A stretch of DNA of 64,000 nucleotides from CALKWS01 sp051020515 (GCF_051020515.1 NZ_CP194857.1:2108001-2172000), one strand, 5' to 3'. Counted from the stretch's first letter, positions 8,885 through 20,577 are shown. The notes: generated by a model not told the origin, from the sequence alone. Numbers and translations: made by a program.

Positions 8885-8954
8885 TGAGGTCGCGGCAGTT
8901 GGACTGAGTGCACCGGGGAGGTGGTGCGAGTTCGAGGCATATGCCGCGACGTCA
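8885..8954. repeat. 70-bp hairpin repeat, copy 1
   Basis: Left arm TGAGGTCGCGGCA at 8885-8897, right arm TGCCGCGACGTCA at 8942-8954: a 13-bp inverted repeat with one mismatch around a 44-base centre. The next 12 bases after the left arm (GTTGGACTGAGT) are identical in copy 2. Confidence 0.75.
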
Positions 8955-9070
8955 GGCAGATGGAGGGTTGGCGCCGGCAGATGGAGGGGCGGCGCGAGTG
9001 GTCGTGGTCGGCAGGGGAGGGCCGGCAGCGGAGGGCTGACGGCGACTGCCGGGCTGCGTAGCGCCGCTGC

Positions 9071-9140
9071 TGAGGTCGCGGCAGTTGGACTGAGTGCACT
9101 GACCAGGTGGTGCGATCTCGAGGCAGGTGCCGCGATCTCA
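9071..9140. repeat. 70-bp hairpin repeat, copy 2
   Basis: Left arm TGAGGTCGCGGCA at 9071-9083, right arm TGCCGCGATCTCA at 9128-9140, the same arm spacing as copy 1 and a closely similar interior (GGTGGTGCGA-T/G-TCGAGGCA). The identical geometry argues for a defined REP- or MITE-like unit rather than random GC-rich sequence. Confidence 0.75.
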
Positions 9141-9198
9141 ACGGCAGGTGGAAGGGCGGCGCGAGCGGGTGGTGGTCGGTAGGGGAGGCCAGACGGCG

Positions 9199-11660
9199 TC
9201 AGCCGGGCTGGGTCGCGACGCTGACGATGCGGTGGGCCGCCACCGTCAACTCGGCCTGCTTCACCACATCGAGCACCCGCACCCGCCCGCCGGCCACGCT
9301 CAAGGGGCGCACCCGGCGGTGCTCGGGCGCTCCGGCCGATCCGGCGATCACCAGTTCCACCTGCGTGCCCCCGGCGGCGGCCTGGCGCAGGAGTTCCAAG
9401 GCGTACACGGGATCCTGGCTGTGCCCGTTGCCGGCACTGCGATGCGCCCGTTCCTCCCCGGTGCGCATCTGGGCGATCAGTTCGGCCAGTGCACCGGGAT
9501 CATCGGCAGCGCTGTGCGTCACCGTGCCCGCAGGGACTCCAGCGTGCGTCCCGCCACCGGCTGAGCCCTCCGCAGTAATCCCGCTGCCGCCCCGCGCTCC
9601 GCTGCCCGCAGAAATCCCGCTGCCGCCCCGCGCTCCGCTCCTCGCAGGAAGCCCGCTGCCGGCCCGCAACCCGCTGCCGCCCCGCGCTCCGCTGCCCGCA
9701 GAAAGCCCAGTGCCCGCCCGCAGCCCCCGGCTGGCCCGCACCTGACGGCTGCCCAGGGCCACCACCTGCCCGTCGGGGCCCTCGGCCAGCGCCGAGTGCC
9801 CGGCCGCGCGCAGCGCCTCGATCAACTCCTGCGGCCCCACCTCGGCCACCGCCACCGTGGGCGCCAGCAGCCGCAACCCCAGGTCAGCCAGGCCCTTCTC
9901 GCCCACCAGCGCAGTGAGTACCCCGTCCTGCCCGGCGCGCAGGAACGAGGCGGCCCGGCCCACCCGCAACTGCCCGTGGGTGCGGGCGGTGTCATGCACA
10001 GGTACTCCAGCGGCTGGGGCACGCCGGTGCGGGAGAACCGACCCAGGTCGGTCAGTATCTGCTCCGGCAGCCACCCACCGTCCAGGGCCGCACGCACCGA
10101 GTCCGGGGTGAACCGCACCGTCATCGCCGAGCCGCGCGACTCGACCTGCGCGGTCGCCTCCAACAGCCGCGCCAGCGCCGGGTCCGGCCGGCCGGGCACG
10201 ATCCCGGTGAGGTCGCCCTGGATGAACATCTCCTCCACCAGCGGGGGCAGGCCGACGGCGAAGGCTTCGGCTATCGCCGCGGGTGTCGCCTCCGCCGCCA
10301 GCAACACCCGGCCGGGCTCACTCAACGCCCCGGCTCCGGTCAGTCCCAGGGCTGCCGCCTCGGCCAGCACCGCGGCCACCGTGGCCTCCGGCGGGGCCGA
10401 ACGCGGGGTGTGCCAAGCCAGGTGCTCCTGCACGGCCGCGGCGTCCGGGGCGGACCCGGCCGGCCACCGGTCCAACGCCTCCAGTACCCGGCGACGCAGT
10501 TGCGGCGCCCAGGAGCGCTGCAGGTCCGGGGCCAGGGCAGCGCGCAGCACGCCCTTGTCGGTCCGGGTGCCCACCAGCCACGGGGTGCGCGCCGACTCCA
10601 GCCACGTCCACACCATCTGGGCCCACCGGCCCTGCACCGGGTCGGGCTCGGGCTCCAACCCCACCGCGGTCGGCGCCCAGAACGAGCCGTCCCCACCATG
10701 GTGGTGACCCACCAGGCCGAGCATCCCGGCCAGCTCGGCGATCAGCGCCGCGTGTTCCACCTCCGCGCCGAGCATCCCAGCCAGGGCCCGCATGTCCCGC
10801 ACTCCCACGCCACCGGTGCGCAGGACCGGCGGTGGGTCCTGCGCCCAGGCCCGGGTCAACTGGTCCAGATGTCGCAGCACCGATTCCCCGGCCCGGGCCG
10901 CCTCGGCCGCCACCGTCGAGGCACCGCGCGCCGGCGCCTCCGTCAGCGGGGCGGCCGTGGGCACCTCGCGGACCAGCCGGCCCCCGCGCAGGGCCAGCGC
11001 CACCTCCCGGGGCAGCACCACCTGGGTCTCGGAGAGCCGGTGCAGGAGTTTGGCGCCCAGCAACCAGTGCACCGGTTCGGGCACGTGCTCGAAGGATCCC
11101 ACCGCCGGCCCCCACATCAGCGCCGTCAGCATCCGCTTTGCTGGTTCCGGCGCCCCGGTGAGGGCTGCCGTCACGGCGGGCTTCGTCGTCGGCCATCCAT
11201 CGGCGGCCCGCAGCCCGAGCGCGCGCAGCGGCGGGCCCAGACCCAGCGGAGCCGACGCCAGCGCCTCGCGGGCCCCCTCCACCAGCGAGATCGCCTCTGG
11301 GGACCCCAGCGCCAGGGCGCGGTCGAGCAGGCGCGCGGCGCCGTCGTCGGCCTCGAACCCCAGCGCCTCGGTGAGTGCGCGCACCGAGGTGGGGGAGGAG
11401 GGCGTGCTCATCACCGCCAGCGTTTCGGCCACGGTCAGGGTGGGGCGGTCCAGTTGCCCCAACGCGTGGGTGACGGAGGCGCGCGAGCCGGCGCGGGTGG
11501 CCATCGCGGTGATCGACGACGGCGGTGGGGTGGCCAGATCCGGGCGGGTGCGCAGCAGGTGCGCCAGGGCGTCGTCGTCCCAGCCTCGCAGGGTGCCGGC
11601 AAGGTCGGCGCCGGAGGGCACCGTCTCGGGCGTGGCAGGGCGGGAGGTCATCCGCACCAT
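9199..11660 (-). pseudogene. Helicase-associated protein with XPB-like N-terminal domain, one frameshift
   Basis: A large actinobacterial protein (about 820 residues when joined) normally annotated as helicase-associated (Helicase_C_3/XPB DRD-like). The first 550 residues include LRGWDDDALAHLLRTRPDL and the conserved stretch VEEMFIQGDLTGIVPGRPD. At about 10000 one G is missing (EYL then CMTPP instead of VHDTARTHGQLRVG); the adjacent frame continues FLRAGQDGVLTALVGEKGL to the stop at 9199. Between 9560 and 9760 it has a Gly/Ser/Arg repeat linker (SGARGGSG-type units), then a C-terminal domain with VRVLDVVKQAELTVAAHRI. Its role is probably DNA repair- or transcription-associated, but no helicase motor motifs are present. 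Start may be ATG 11660 or 11651. Confidence 0.7.
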
Positions 11661-11697
11661 CTTAGTAAGTGTGTGGCTCCGGCTCGCGGCCAGGCAG

Positions 11698-11830
11698 CGT
11701 CAGGGTCGGGCAGTGGTCGGGCAGCGGTCGGGCAGCCTCAGGGTCGGGCAGCGGCCGGGCAGCGGTAGGGGCAGCGGTCGGGCGGCGTCAGGGTCGGGCA
11801 GCGGCAGGGCCGGGCAGCGTCAGGGTCGCG
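11698..11830. repeat. 12-bp GC-rich minisatellite
   Basis: Head-to-tail variants of GGTCGGGCAGCG, with occasional TCAGGG units interspersed, occupy about 130 bases of the 319-base gap between the divergent helicase-associated gene and the cold-shock gene. Unit length varies slightly (11-15). The remaining sequence up to 11979 contains no recognisable gene; a csp promoter should lie there but I could not assign -35/-10 boxes with confidence. Confidence 0.75.
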
Positions 11831-11979
11831 CCGACCGCGCCGCCACCGGGCCCCACCGCACCTGCACCCGCGCCCCATTGAGTTCGTCACTGCCTACGCG
11901 CGGCGCTACTCTGGGACCATTGAATACCGGCGGGTTCGGTCCTGCCCAGTTACCACAGCACAGAAAGTCAGGGATCCAG

Positions 11980-12363
11980 GTGCCCACCGGCAAGGTCAAG
12001 TTTTTCGATGCTGATCGCGGGTTCGGCTTCATCGCCTCCGACGACGGCCAAGAGGTCTTCCTGCACGCCTCGGCCCTACCGGCCGACGCCGAGACGCCAC
12101 GCCCGGGCACCCGGGTGGAGTTCGGGGTGGCCGACGGGCGGCGCGGCCTGCAGGCCCTGTCGGTGCAGGTACTGGACTCCGGGCCCTCGGTGGTGCGCGC
12201 CAAGCGCCGCCCCGCGGAGGACATGGCCGTGATCGTGGAGGACCTGATCCGCTCCCTGGACCGGGCCGGCGGGCGCCTGCGCGGTGGGCGCTACCCGGAG
12301 AAGGCCGAAGCGGCGAACCTGGGCCGACTCCTGAGGGTGGTGGCCGATGAGTTCGACGCGTGA
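11980..12363 (+). CDS. Cold-shock domain protein with C-terminal extension
   Basis: 127 residues from GTG. Residues 1-65 form a cold-shock OB fold: GKVKFFDADRGFGFIASDD carries RNP1 and EVFLHASAL carries RNP2, the aromatic patches that contact single-stranded nucleic acid. Residues 70-127 are an added basic helical tail (VVRAKRRPAEDMAVIVEDLI) as in the long actinobacterial Csp forms. It is an RNA/ssDNA chaperone acting in the cytoplasm. Its 3' end overlaps the next gene by 17 bases, so the two are co-transcribed. The start is placed so the protein opens with the family's (M)-PTGKVKFF. Confidence 0.88.
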   Translation: MPTGKVKFFDADRGFGFIASDDGQEVFLHASALPADAETPRPGTRVEFGVADGRRGLQALSVQVLDSGPSVVRAKRRPAEDMAVIVEDLIRSLDRAGGRLRGGRYPEKAEAANLGRLLRVVADEFDA

Positions 12364-13438
12364 GACCTTCGCCCCCCCGGCCCGCACCGGGTCGGTGCGC
12401 AAGCCGAACAAGGACGCCGTCCTGTCCGGCGCCGTGGACCTGGCGAGGGTGGCCGTGGCCAGCGAGGCCGGGACCGACCTGGGTGAGTACCTCGGGTTCG
12501 AACTCGAGGGCGAACGGCTGGGCACCCACTACTTCACCACCACTGCGCCCGGGTACGTGGGCTGGCGCTGGTTCGTCACGCTGACCCGCGCCCCGCGTTC
12601 CCGTACGCCCGCGGTGGCTGAGGTCGGGCTGCTGCCCGGTGACGGCGCGTTGCTGGCCCCGGAGTGGGTGCCGTGGGCCGACCGGCTGGCCCCGGGGGAC
12701 CTGAGCGCCACCGACCGGTTGCCCTACGACCCCGACGACGAGCGTCTGGAGCGGGGGTATGTGGCCACCGGGGATCCCGAGGCCGACCGGGTCGCGATCC
12801 GCGAGTTGGGCCTGGGCCGGGACCGGGTGATGAACCGCAAGGCCCTCGATGCCGCCGCCACCCGCTGGTACAACGGCCCCGCCGGCCCGGACACCTCCGG
12901 GGCCCGCCAGGCCGGAGCGGACTGTGCCTCCTGCGGGTTCATCGTGCCGCTGGCCGGGTCGCTGGGCACCCTGTTCGGGGTGTGCGCGAACGAGTGGTCC
13001 CCCGACGACGGCAAGGTGGTCTCCCTAGACCACGGCTGCGGGGCGCACTCGGAGACCGACGTGCGCCGCCAGGGTGGGGAGTGGACCCAGTCCGACCCAC
13101 ACCTGAACGACCTGGAACTGGAAGTGGTCGTCTCGGTCGAGCGCAGCCGCGCCGAAGAAGAGGACGACGACGGCGGCGACGGGCTCGACGGGCGTGAGAC
13201 CGCCGAGAGTGGTGACGGGCGCGAGACCGCCGAGGATGCTGGCAGCCCGCAGGCCACCCAGGCCAGCCAGACCGACGACGGCGAGGGTGCTGGCAGCACG
13301 CAGAGCGCCGAGGCCACCCGGACCGACGACGTTGCGACTGCCGACAGCAGTGTTGACACGGATGCAGGTAGTTCTACTGCGGACAGCAGTGTTGACACCG
13401 ATGCAGATGGCACGGAGAGTCGCAAGGACGACGTTTAA
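12347..13438 (+). CDS. DUF3027 domain protein with acidic repetitive tail
   Basis: 363 residues. Residues about 10-230 match the actinobacterial DUF3027 family (LGEYLGFELEGERLGTHYF, GYVGWRWFVTLTRAPR, then a cysteine-containing ADCASCGFIVPLAGSLG and VSLDHGCGAHSE). Cys-x-x-Cys plus the later Asp-His-Gly-Cys could bind a metal; that is inference. From residue 265 the protein is low-complexity, rich in Asp, Glu, Ser and Thr, with repeats such as TADSSVDTDA. The gene overlaps the cold-shock gene by 17 bases, the usual arrangement for this family, whose function is unknown. Confidence 0.85.
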   Translation: MSSTRETFAPPARTGSVRKPNKDAVLSGAVDLARVAVASEAGTDLGEYLGFELEGERLGTHYFTTTAPGYVGWRWFVTLTRAPRSRTPAVAEVGLLPGDGALLAPEWVPWADRLAPGDLSATDRLPYDPDDERLERGYVATGDPEADRVAIRELGLGRDRVMNRKALDAAATRWYNGPAGPDTSGARQAGADCASCGFIVPLAGSLGTLFGVCANEWSPDDGKVVSLDHGCGAHSETDVRRQGGEWTQSDPHLNDLELEVVVSVERSRAEEEDDDGGDGLDGRETAESGDGRETAEDAGSPQATQASQTDDGEGAGSTQSAEATRTDDVATADSSVDTDAGSSTADSSVDTDADGTESRKDDV

Positions 13439-13596
13439 CCTCGGCGGGTGGAACGCCACCGTCGTGCGAACGCCACCGTAGAGCGGACGGCGCTGGCTGA
13501 GCAGGCATGATGTGGTTACCGGAGCGTGGATGTGCCCGGGTGGCTCCTGCCGCTCCCGCCGCTCATGCCGCTACTGCTGCAACCGCGTCGCTGCCG

Positions 13597-15112
13597 CTAC
13601 TGCCGCATGGTGAAGGTGTAGCCGCCGGCGGATGCTCGGCCCTGGTGATATCTGTGGTCGTGGGCCATCCGATGATGGCGATGACATAGTGGCACCGCGT
13701 TATCGAGATCGGTGGGTCCGTGGTGGGACCAGGGGATGGCGTGGTGGAGTTCGCACCAGGCGTAGGGGCGTTGGCAGCCGTCGGCGGCGCAGGTGGTGTG
13801 GCGCACGGTCAGGGCGGTGCGTTGGGGTTCGGTGAAGAGTCGTTTGCTGCGCCCCAGGTCGAGTGGGATCGACTTTCCGTTCAGGACGGTTGGGATGAGG
13901 CCGGAGTTGCAGGCGAGTTGGCGGGCCTGGGCGGCGGAGATCTTTTCTCCGGTGTCCAGCCCGGCTGCTGCGAGTCGTCCGCGGAGTACGTCTTCATCGA
14001 GGGTGTGACCACGATCGTGGCCGCGGTTTTGGGGCTGAGGTGGTCGGTGGGAAGGTGTTCGATGAGTTCTGCCAGGGCCAGGCCGTGCGTGTTGGCCCAG
14101 TCGGTGCGCCGCCCGTGGGCTGCCCGGGCGGGGTTGGGCAGCCCGGACAGGTCCTCCATCGAACTGTCGGTCGCGCCCGTGCCGCGGCGTGCCTCTGCAC
14201 CCAGTCCCGTGCCCGGTCCGGGGACCGGCTGCGGGCCCGGAGCCGCGCGGGTGCCTGCTGCGGTGGCACCGGGGGCTTTGCTGGTGGCGTCATCGGCACC
14301 GAAGAGCGCGTCCTCATCCGCACCGGTGTTGTCGAAGGCCTGACGGCCCGCGCCGGCGTTACCGAACGCCCCGCCACCGCTGCCTGCGTTGCCGGTGCTG
14401 TTGTCTGCGGGTCCGTTGGTGCGGCGGGGTGCGGTCATGGTGTGGATGATCTTGCGCAGCAGGTGGCCGTGGAAGACCGGGAGGGTGAAGTGTCCGGTGA
14501 CGGTGCCGTCGTGGTTGTCCCGCAGGGTCAGACGCGTCTGTGCCCGGGCGCGGGCTTCTTCATCGGCGATTTGGCCCTCTTCGTGCGCGTCGACGGTTTC
14601 GCGGTCCTTCTTCAGCGCCTCCAGTTGCCGCCGGGCGCGTTGGCGAAGCGCTGAGGGGGGTATCTGCTTGGCCTTGTCCACCAGGTCCGCTTCGACCCGG
14701 TTCCGCTCCGCGGCGGTGAGGCCTTCGGGCAGTTTCTCTCCGGCGCCCACGATGATCTCGGCGTGCTCTGCAGAGATGTCGCCTCCATCCAGGGCCCGCT
14801 GGGTGGGGACACGATCGGTGAGCCGGGTGGCGAGCTTGGTCTCTCGGCTGGTCTCTCGCCCGTCGTCGTTGGTGTGCTTGGCCGCCCACGAGGCGGTATC
14901 GGCATGACCGGATCTCTGGGCGGTCCTGGCCTGATCGGCGGCGGCGAGGACTTTGAGTTTGTAGGCCCGCACCCGCGACTCGATCCGCTTCAGATCCACC
15001 ACTGTCCCTGCCCTGCAGCGTTCAACCCACGCGGGTCCAACCCCACCAACCCGTCCAGCGCGGCATAGACCTCCTGGGTGGGGGAGATGCGCGGGAGCGG
15101 GTGGACTGCCAT
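13597..15112 (-). pseudogene. DUF222/HNH endonuclease (13E12-repeat type), two frameshifts
   Basis: Three reading-frame blocks reassemble into one family protein. From ATG 15112: MAVHPLPRISPTQEVYAALD up to LNAAG; then after a shift at about 15000-15016, VVDLKRIESRVRAYKLKVLA through the DUF222 body with a Gly/Ala/Pro-rich variable region; then after a shift at about 14003-14010 (an extra AC in GTCACACCC), LDEDVLRGRL-type sequence and a C-terminal HNH nuclease, CAADGCQRPYAWCELHHAIPWSHHG, with VPLCHRHHRMAHDH. The HNH catalytic histidines and the zinc cysteines are intact. These repeat-family genes are multicopy in many actinobacteria and often decay. The break at the 5' end coincides with a run of GGGCAGGGACAG. 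Confidence 0.8.
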
Positions 15113-15279
15113 AAACCCACACTACCTAGAACGGGCGTTCGAGTCAATGGTTCGAACCAAACTCTTTCACATTGCACAGATTCGATTCGATCATGGCCAG
15201 ATTCGATGGAGCCCTGCCCGTTCGTTGTGTTCCGGACCGGTCGAAGCCAGGCCCGACGACGACGGCGGCGCCCGGCCGT

Positions 15280-17115
15280 TCAGGTCGCCGACCCGACCTC
15301 CTTGGCCAGCAGCGCCACGTGCAGGGCGGTGCGGGTCTCGGCATCGGCCAGGTCCACGCCGAGGATGCGTTCCATCCTGCGCAGCCGGGCGTACAGGGCC
15401 TGTCGGCTCAGGTGCAGGGCCCGGGCCAGGGGGGCGATGGCCCCGCCGGCCTCGAGGTAGCGGCGCAGCACGGTGACCAGGCCGGTGTCGTGCTGGTCGT
15501 CGTGGATGAGTAGTGGGGCGAGTTGGCGCTCGGCGAAGGCGGTGAGGCGTTCGTCGCCACCCAGCAGCATCAGCAGCCCGCGGATCCCGATGTCGGCGAT
15601 GCGGTGGTACGCCTTGCGGTGCTCGGCCGGGATCAGCGCGGCGGCGCGGGCGATGTAGGCGGCTTCGGGCAGGTCTGCCCCGGCCTGGGAGATGCTGTGC
15701 CGCTCCGGCGTGACGCCCACCACCGCGCCCTGCCGGACGCCGCCAGGGGTGACCGAGGTGCGCCCCAGCGCTGCCGCGAACGTCTCCAGCGCCGTCTCCG
15801 GGCTCGTCCTTCCTGGCAGCGCTACCAATACCCCGACCAGGTCCTCATCCAGCGGGCTGACCAACGCGGATAGCTGCGCCTGGGCGATAGCGCGCGAGAC
15901 CGCCTCGGCCAGGGCCTGCTCCGACCGCGGGCCGGCGAGCGGGTCGGCGCGGTGGTTGCCGAGCGGGTCGGCACCGTGGTCGCTGAGCGCGTCCGCACCC
16001 GGTGAGTCCGCCCCGGCGCGTCTGCCTGAGGACGCCCCCACCCCGGACGCTCCCACCCCAGCCCCGGCCGCCCCCGCCCCGGCCACCCCCGCCCCGGACA
16101 CCCCACTCCCGGACACCCCAGCCCCAGCCGCCCCCGCCCCCGCCCCAGCACCCCCGTCGTCGGTCCGCCCCCGCGCCACGCACAGCGCCAGGTAACGCTG
16201 CGCCCGCACCAGGCCGAACGCCTCGGCGGCCGCGCGCACGTCCTCATCGGGCGCGCGGGCACCGGTGTCGGCGAACCCGGCGAGGAAACGCTGCAGGGCC
16301 CGGGAGCGCAGCGAGGCCGCATCGCGTTCCATCAACCGCGCCACCGCCAACGCCTGCGCGGCCCGTTCCACCAGCATCCGCGCCGCCGACGGGGGCACCA
16401 CCGGCTTGCCCACCAGCACCAACCGCCCCCAGTCGCCCTGGGTGCCGCCCACGCCGGTCACCAGCCACCCGTGTTCGGGCACCTCGTGGGTGCCGCCCAC
16501 CCGGTCCACCAGCCGGGAGCGGGCCGACCAGTCGGTCAGCACCTGCGCATCGGCCCGGGTGTAGGCGATCACCTCGTGGGCCAGGTTCTCCAGCACCACC
16601 GCGCTGCCGGCCATCTGCGCGGTGCGCTCGATGATCTCCTGGGCGTCGGCGCCGGCGACGGCCACCTGGGTGAAGACCTCATGCACCTGCCGGGTGAAGG
16701 TGAGCAGTTCGTGCTGATCGTCCACGATCCGGGCATGCACCGCTTCGGTGATGGTGACGAACTTGACCGTGCGGTGCAGCGCCACCATCGGCAGCGCCGC
16801 CGCACTGGCCTCATCGACCATCACCTGGGGCACCGAGGCGAAGCGCCGCCCCAGTTCCACCACCAGCGCCGCCGCCCCGGCCGTGGCCAACCCGCGGATG
16901 TACTCGCGCTGGCGCGCCGGGTCATCGGGCAGGGCCACCAGGGTGGTGAGCAGCAACTCCCCACCGGAGAGCAAGGCCGCCGGGTCATCGCCTTCGAACA
17001 CGTGCACCCACCGCACCGGCCGGTCCAACTGGTCCGCACCGGTGAGCAGCCGGGGGATCCCGGTCTGCACGGCGGGGGAGTCCAGCACCTGGCGCACCGT
17101 GATCGACATTGACAC
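15280..17115 (-). CDS. PucR-family transcriptional regulator
   Basis: 611 residues. N-terminal PucR (purine catabolism regulatory) domain at residues 5-125 (TVRQVLDSPAVQTGIPRLLTG, WVHVFEGDDPAALLSGGELL), a GAF/GGDEF-like middle, and a C-terminal helix-turn-helix (TVLRRYLEAGGAIAPLARAL, then HLSRQALYARLRRMERILG). Between residues about 318 and 365 is a pure Gly/Ala/Ser/Val repeat (GAGVSGSGVSGAGVAGAG...) that looks like an expanded in-frame minisatellite. It is divergent from mmsA with about 75 bases between starts, so it very probably controls the mmsA-aminotransferase pair, in line with PucR relatives that sense amino-acid or GABA-type catabolites. Two in-frame ATGs (17115, 17109) are possible. 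Confidence 0.88.
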   Translation of the reverse strand: MSMSITVRQVLDSPAVQTGIPRLLTGADQLDRPVRWVHVFEGDDPAALLSGGELLLTTLVALPDDPARQREYIRGLATAGAAALVVELGRRFASVPQVMVDEASAAALPMVALHRTVKFVTITEAVHARIVDDQHELLTFTRQVHEVFTQVAVAGADAQEIIERTAQMAGSAVVLENLAHEVIAYTRADAQVLTDWSARSRLVDRVGGTHEVPEHGWLVTGVGGTQGDWGRLVLVGKPVVPPSAARMLVERAAQALAVARLMERDAASLRSRALQRFLAGFADTGARAPDEDVRAAAEAFGLVRAQRYLALCVARGRTDDGGAGAGAGAAGAGVSGSGVSGAGVAGAGAAGAGVGASGVGASSGRRAGADSPGADALSDHGADPLGNHRADPLAGPRSEQALAEAVSRAIAQAQLSALVSPLDEDLVGVLVALPGRTSPETALETFAAALGRTSVTPGGVRQGAVVGVTPERHSISQAGADLPEAAYIARAAALIPAEHRKAYHRIADIGIRGLLMLLGGDERLTAFAERQLAPLLIHDDQHDTGLVTVLRRYLEAGGAIAPLARALHLSRQALYARLRRMERILGVDLADAETRTALHVALLAKEVGSAT

Positions 17116-17189
17116 AGTGTATGGAACTTCCCGGCCAAACGAACAGTATGTACCTACCGCCGGGGCCGGTTCTGGCGGAGACTGGCACT

Positions 17190-18725
<1,536 letters not shown>

Positions 18726-18739
18726 GACGAAGGCACCTC

Positions 18740-20112
18740 ATGACCACCACTGAGACGGCACGCACAGCGGACACCCAGCGCACCTACGACCTGGACCGGT
18801 CGCACGTGTTCCACTCCTGGTCCGCCCAGGGCGCCCTGGACCCGATGGTCATCACCCGGGCGCAGGGCTCCTACGTCTGGGATGACCAGGGGAAGAAGTA
18901 CCTGGACTTCTCCTCCCAGATGGTCAACGTCAACATCGGCCACCAGCACCCCGCGGTGGTCCAGGCCATCAAGGACCAGGCCGACAGGATCTGCACCATC
19001 GCCCCCGCCCACGCCAACGACGCCCGCTCCGAGGCCGCCCGCCTCATCGCCGAGCGCGCCCCGGAAGGCCTGGAGAAGGTGTTCTTCACTTCCGGCGGGG
19101 CCGAGGCGGTGGAGAACGCGGTGCGGATGGCCCGCCTGCACACCGGCCGGAACAAGGTGCTGTCCACCTACCGCAGTTACCACGGCGCCACCTCGGCGGC
19201 GATCAACCTCACCGGTGACCCGCGCCGCTGGGCGAACGAGTTCGGCAACGCCGGGTACGTGCACTTCTTCGGCCCGTTCCTGTACCGCTCCCCGTTCCAC
19301 TCCGAGACCCAGGAGCAGGAGACCGAGCGCGCCCTGGCCCACCTGGAGCAGACCATCGCGTTCGAGGGCCCGGGCACCATCGCCGCGATCGTCCTGGAGA
19401 CGGTGCCGGGAACCGCCGGCATTATGCCCCCGCCCCCGGGCTACCTGGCCGGGGTGCGCGAACTGTGCGACCGGCACGGCATCGTCTACATCGCCGATGA
19501 GGTGTGATGAGCGGGTTCGGCCGCACCGGCAAGTGGTTCGCTTTCGAGCACTATGACGTGGTGCCGGACCTGATCACCTTCGCCAAGGGTGTCAACTCCG
19601 GTTACGTGCCCCTGGGCGGGGTGGTGCTCAACAACGAGATCGCCGCCACCTTCGATGAGCGCGTCTACCCCGGCGGCCTGACCTACTCCGGCCACCCGCT
19701 GGCGTGCGCCGCAGCGGTTGGTGCGATCACCGCGATGACCGACGAGGGCGTGATCGAGAACGCCGCCACCCTGGGTGAGCAGGTGGTGGGCCCGCGCCTG
19801 GCCACAATGGCCGAGAACCACCCGGTGATCGGGGAGGTGCGCGGCCTGGGCATGTTCTGGGCCCTGGACCTGGTGATCGACCGCGACACCCGGGAGCCGC
19901 TGGCCCCCTACGGCGGCACCAGCGCGGCGATGGGTGAACTCATCGGCGCGGCGAAGAAGTCCGGTCTGCTGGTTTTCAGCAACTATCACCGCATCCACGT
20001 GGTGCCCCCGTGCACCGTGACCGAGGCGGAACTGACGCAGGGCCTGGACATCCTCGATGAGGTGCTGCACGTCGCCGATGCGCACACCACCGCTGGTTCC
20101 AACCAGCGGTAA
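18740..20112 (+). pseudogene. Class III omega-aminotransferase (PLP), one frameshift
   Basis: Transfers an omega-amino group (beta-alanine, GABA or similar) to pyruvate or 2-oxoglutarate, giving a semialdehyde for MmsA. The frame holds from ATG 18740 through KVFFTSGGAEAVENAVRMAR and CDRHGIVYIADEV, then meets TGA. Two extra bases (TG duplicated in GAGGTGTGATGAGC at 19502-19508) are the cause: removing them gives DEVMSGFGRTGKWFAFEHY, a perfectly conserved motif. The rest is intact, including the PLP lysine in ITFAKGVNSGYVPLGG and GLTYSGHPLACAA. Joined length is about 456, normal for the family. The enzyme is probably functional if the duplication is an error; otherwise the PLP lysine half would be lost. 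The 3' end is duplicated 546 bases downstream. Confidence 0.85.
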
Positions 20113-20180
20113 GGCAACAACGGACGACGACGACGCCCGGCGGTAGTCGCAGAACTCACCGCTGGGCGGTGGTCATCTCT
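20095..20180. repeat. Direct repeat, left copy (aminotransferase tail/glycosyltransferase tail junction)
   Basis: About 85 bases starting GGTTCCAACCAGCGGTAAGG, repeated at 20641-20726 with about 4-5 mismatches. The repeat contains the last codons of the aminotransferase (GSNQR-stop) on the plus strand and, on the minus strand, a degenerate version of the last codons of the glycosyltransferase (TTAQR-stop). Confidence 0.9.
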
Positions 20181-20189
20181 GCGCCCGTC

Positions 20190-20420
20190 GAGGGGTTCCC
20201 AGTCGTGATCCACGTGGGGGAGTCCCCGAAACACAGTGACGCGGTGCAACTCGGCTTGAGGAAACCCCGTTCGTTGGCGTGCATTTCGCTCGCGGATCGC
20301 GTTTCGCGCGAACTGCATCGGGTGGATGAGTGAGTCGCGTTCGGGCCCACCCGGATCGAAGGCGTCGCGCGCTGTCAGGTGAACGTTCTGGTAGTCGATC
20401 ACCACGGATGCTCGCAGCAC
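20190..20420 (-). pseudogene. N-terminal fragment of an NYN-domain (LabA/DUF88-like) protein
   Basis: From ATG 20420 the first 76 residues read MLRASVVIDYQNVHLTARD, then DSLIHPMQFARNAIRERNA, then VTVFRGLPHVDHDWEP. This is the start of an NYN (PIN-like RNase fold) protein, with the first catalytic Asp in VIDYQN. The similarity ends where the left copy of the direct repeat begins, and translation then runs antisense through the aminotransferase tail. The C-terminal two thirds with the remaining acidic residues are missing, so this is a truncated remnant trapped between the two direct repeats. Confidence 0.7.
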
Positions 20421-20432
20421 TGCTCCTCCATG

Positions 20433-20466
20433 AAAAAAATCCCCGCCAATCCGTAGACGGCGGGGA
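20433..20466 (-). terminator. Rho-independent terminator (minus strand)
   Basis: On the minus strand, CCCCGCC and GGCGGGG form a 7-bp stem with an 11-base loop and are followed by A then seven T. It sits just upstream of the NYN fragment, so it would have ended whatever minus-strand gene once lay to its right; that gene is no longer there. Confidence 0.75.
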
Positions 20467-20577
20467 GCAAGGCTTCAGTGTGTCCCATAGCGCAACGCGA
20501 GTCAAAGTTGAGGAGCGCCAAGATGGATCCGAGTGCAGGACTGAGTTTATACCAAGGGGCCTCATCCTTCGACTGTC

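Larger units (their letters stand above)
8753..9198. other. Gene-free 446-bp stretch with hairpin repeats
   Basis: No plausible coding sequence. The stretch is made largely of recurrences of TGAGGTCGCGGCA and its inverse, including two full 70-bp hairpin units listed separately and partial copies near 8811 and 8842 (CTGAGGTCCCGGCACC, CTGAGGTCGCGGACC). It separates the AlkD-like gene from the 3' end of the helicase-associated gene, so it lies between converging transcripts. Confidence 0.6.

Noticed and set aside
15140..15160. T-loop-like GGTTCGAACC, possible tRNA
   Set aside because: No cloverleaf, acceptor stem or CCA can be built around it; it is a small palindrome near a broken DUF222/HNH gene.
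19480..19520. Programmed ribosomal frameshift in the aminotransferase
   Set aside because: There is no slippery heptamer or stimulatory structure; the TG duplication explains it, and similar breaks recur in many unrelated genes.
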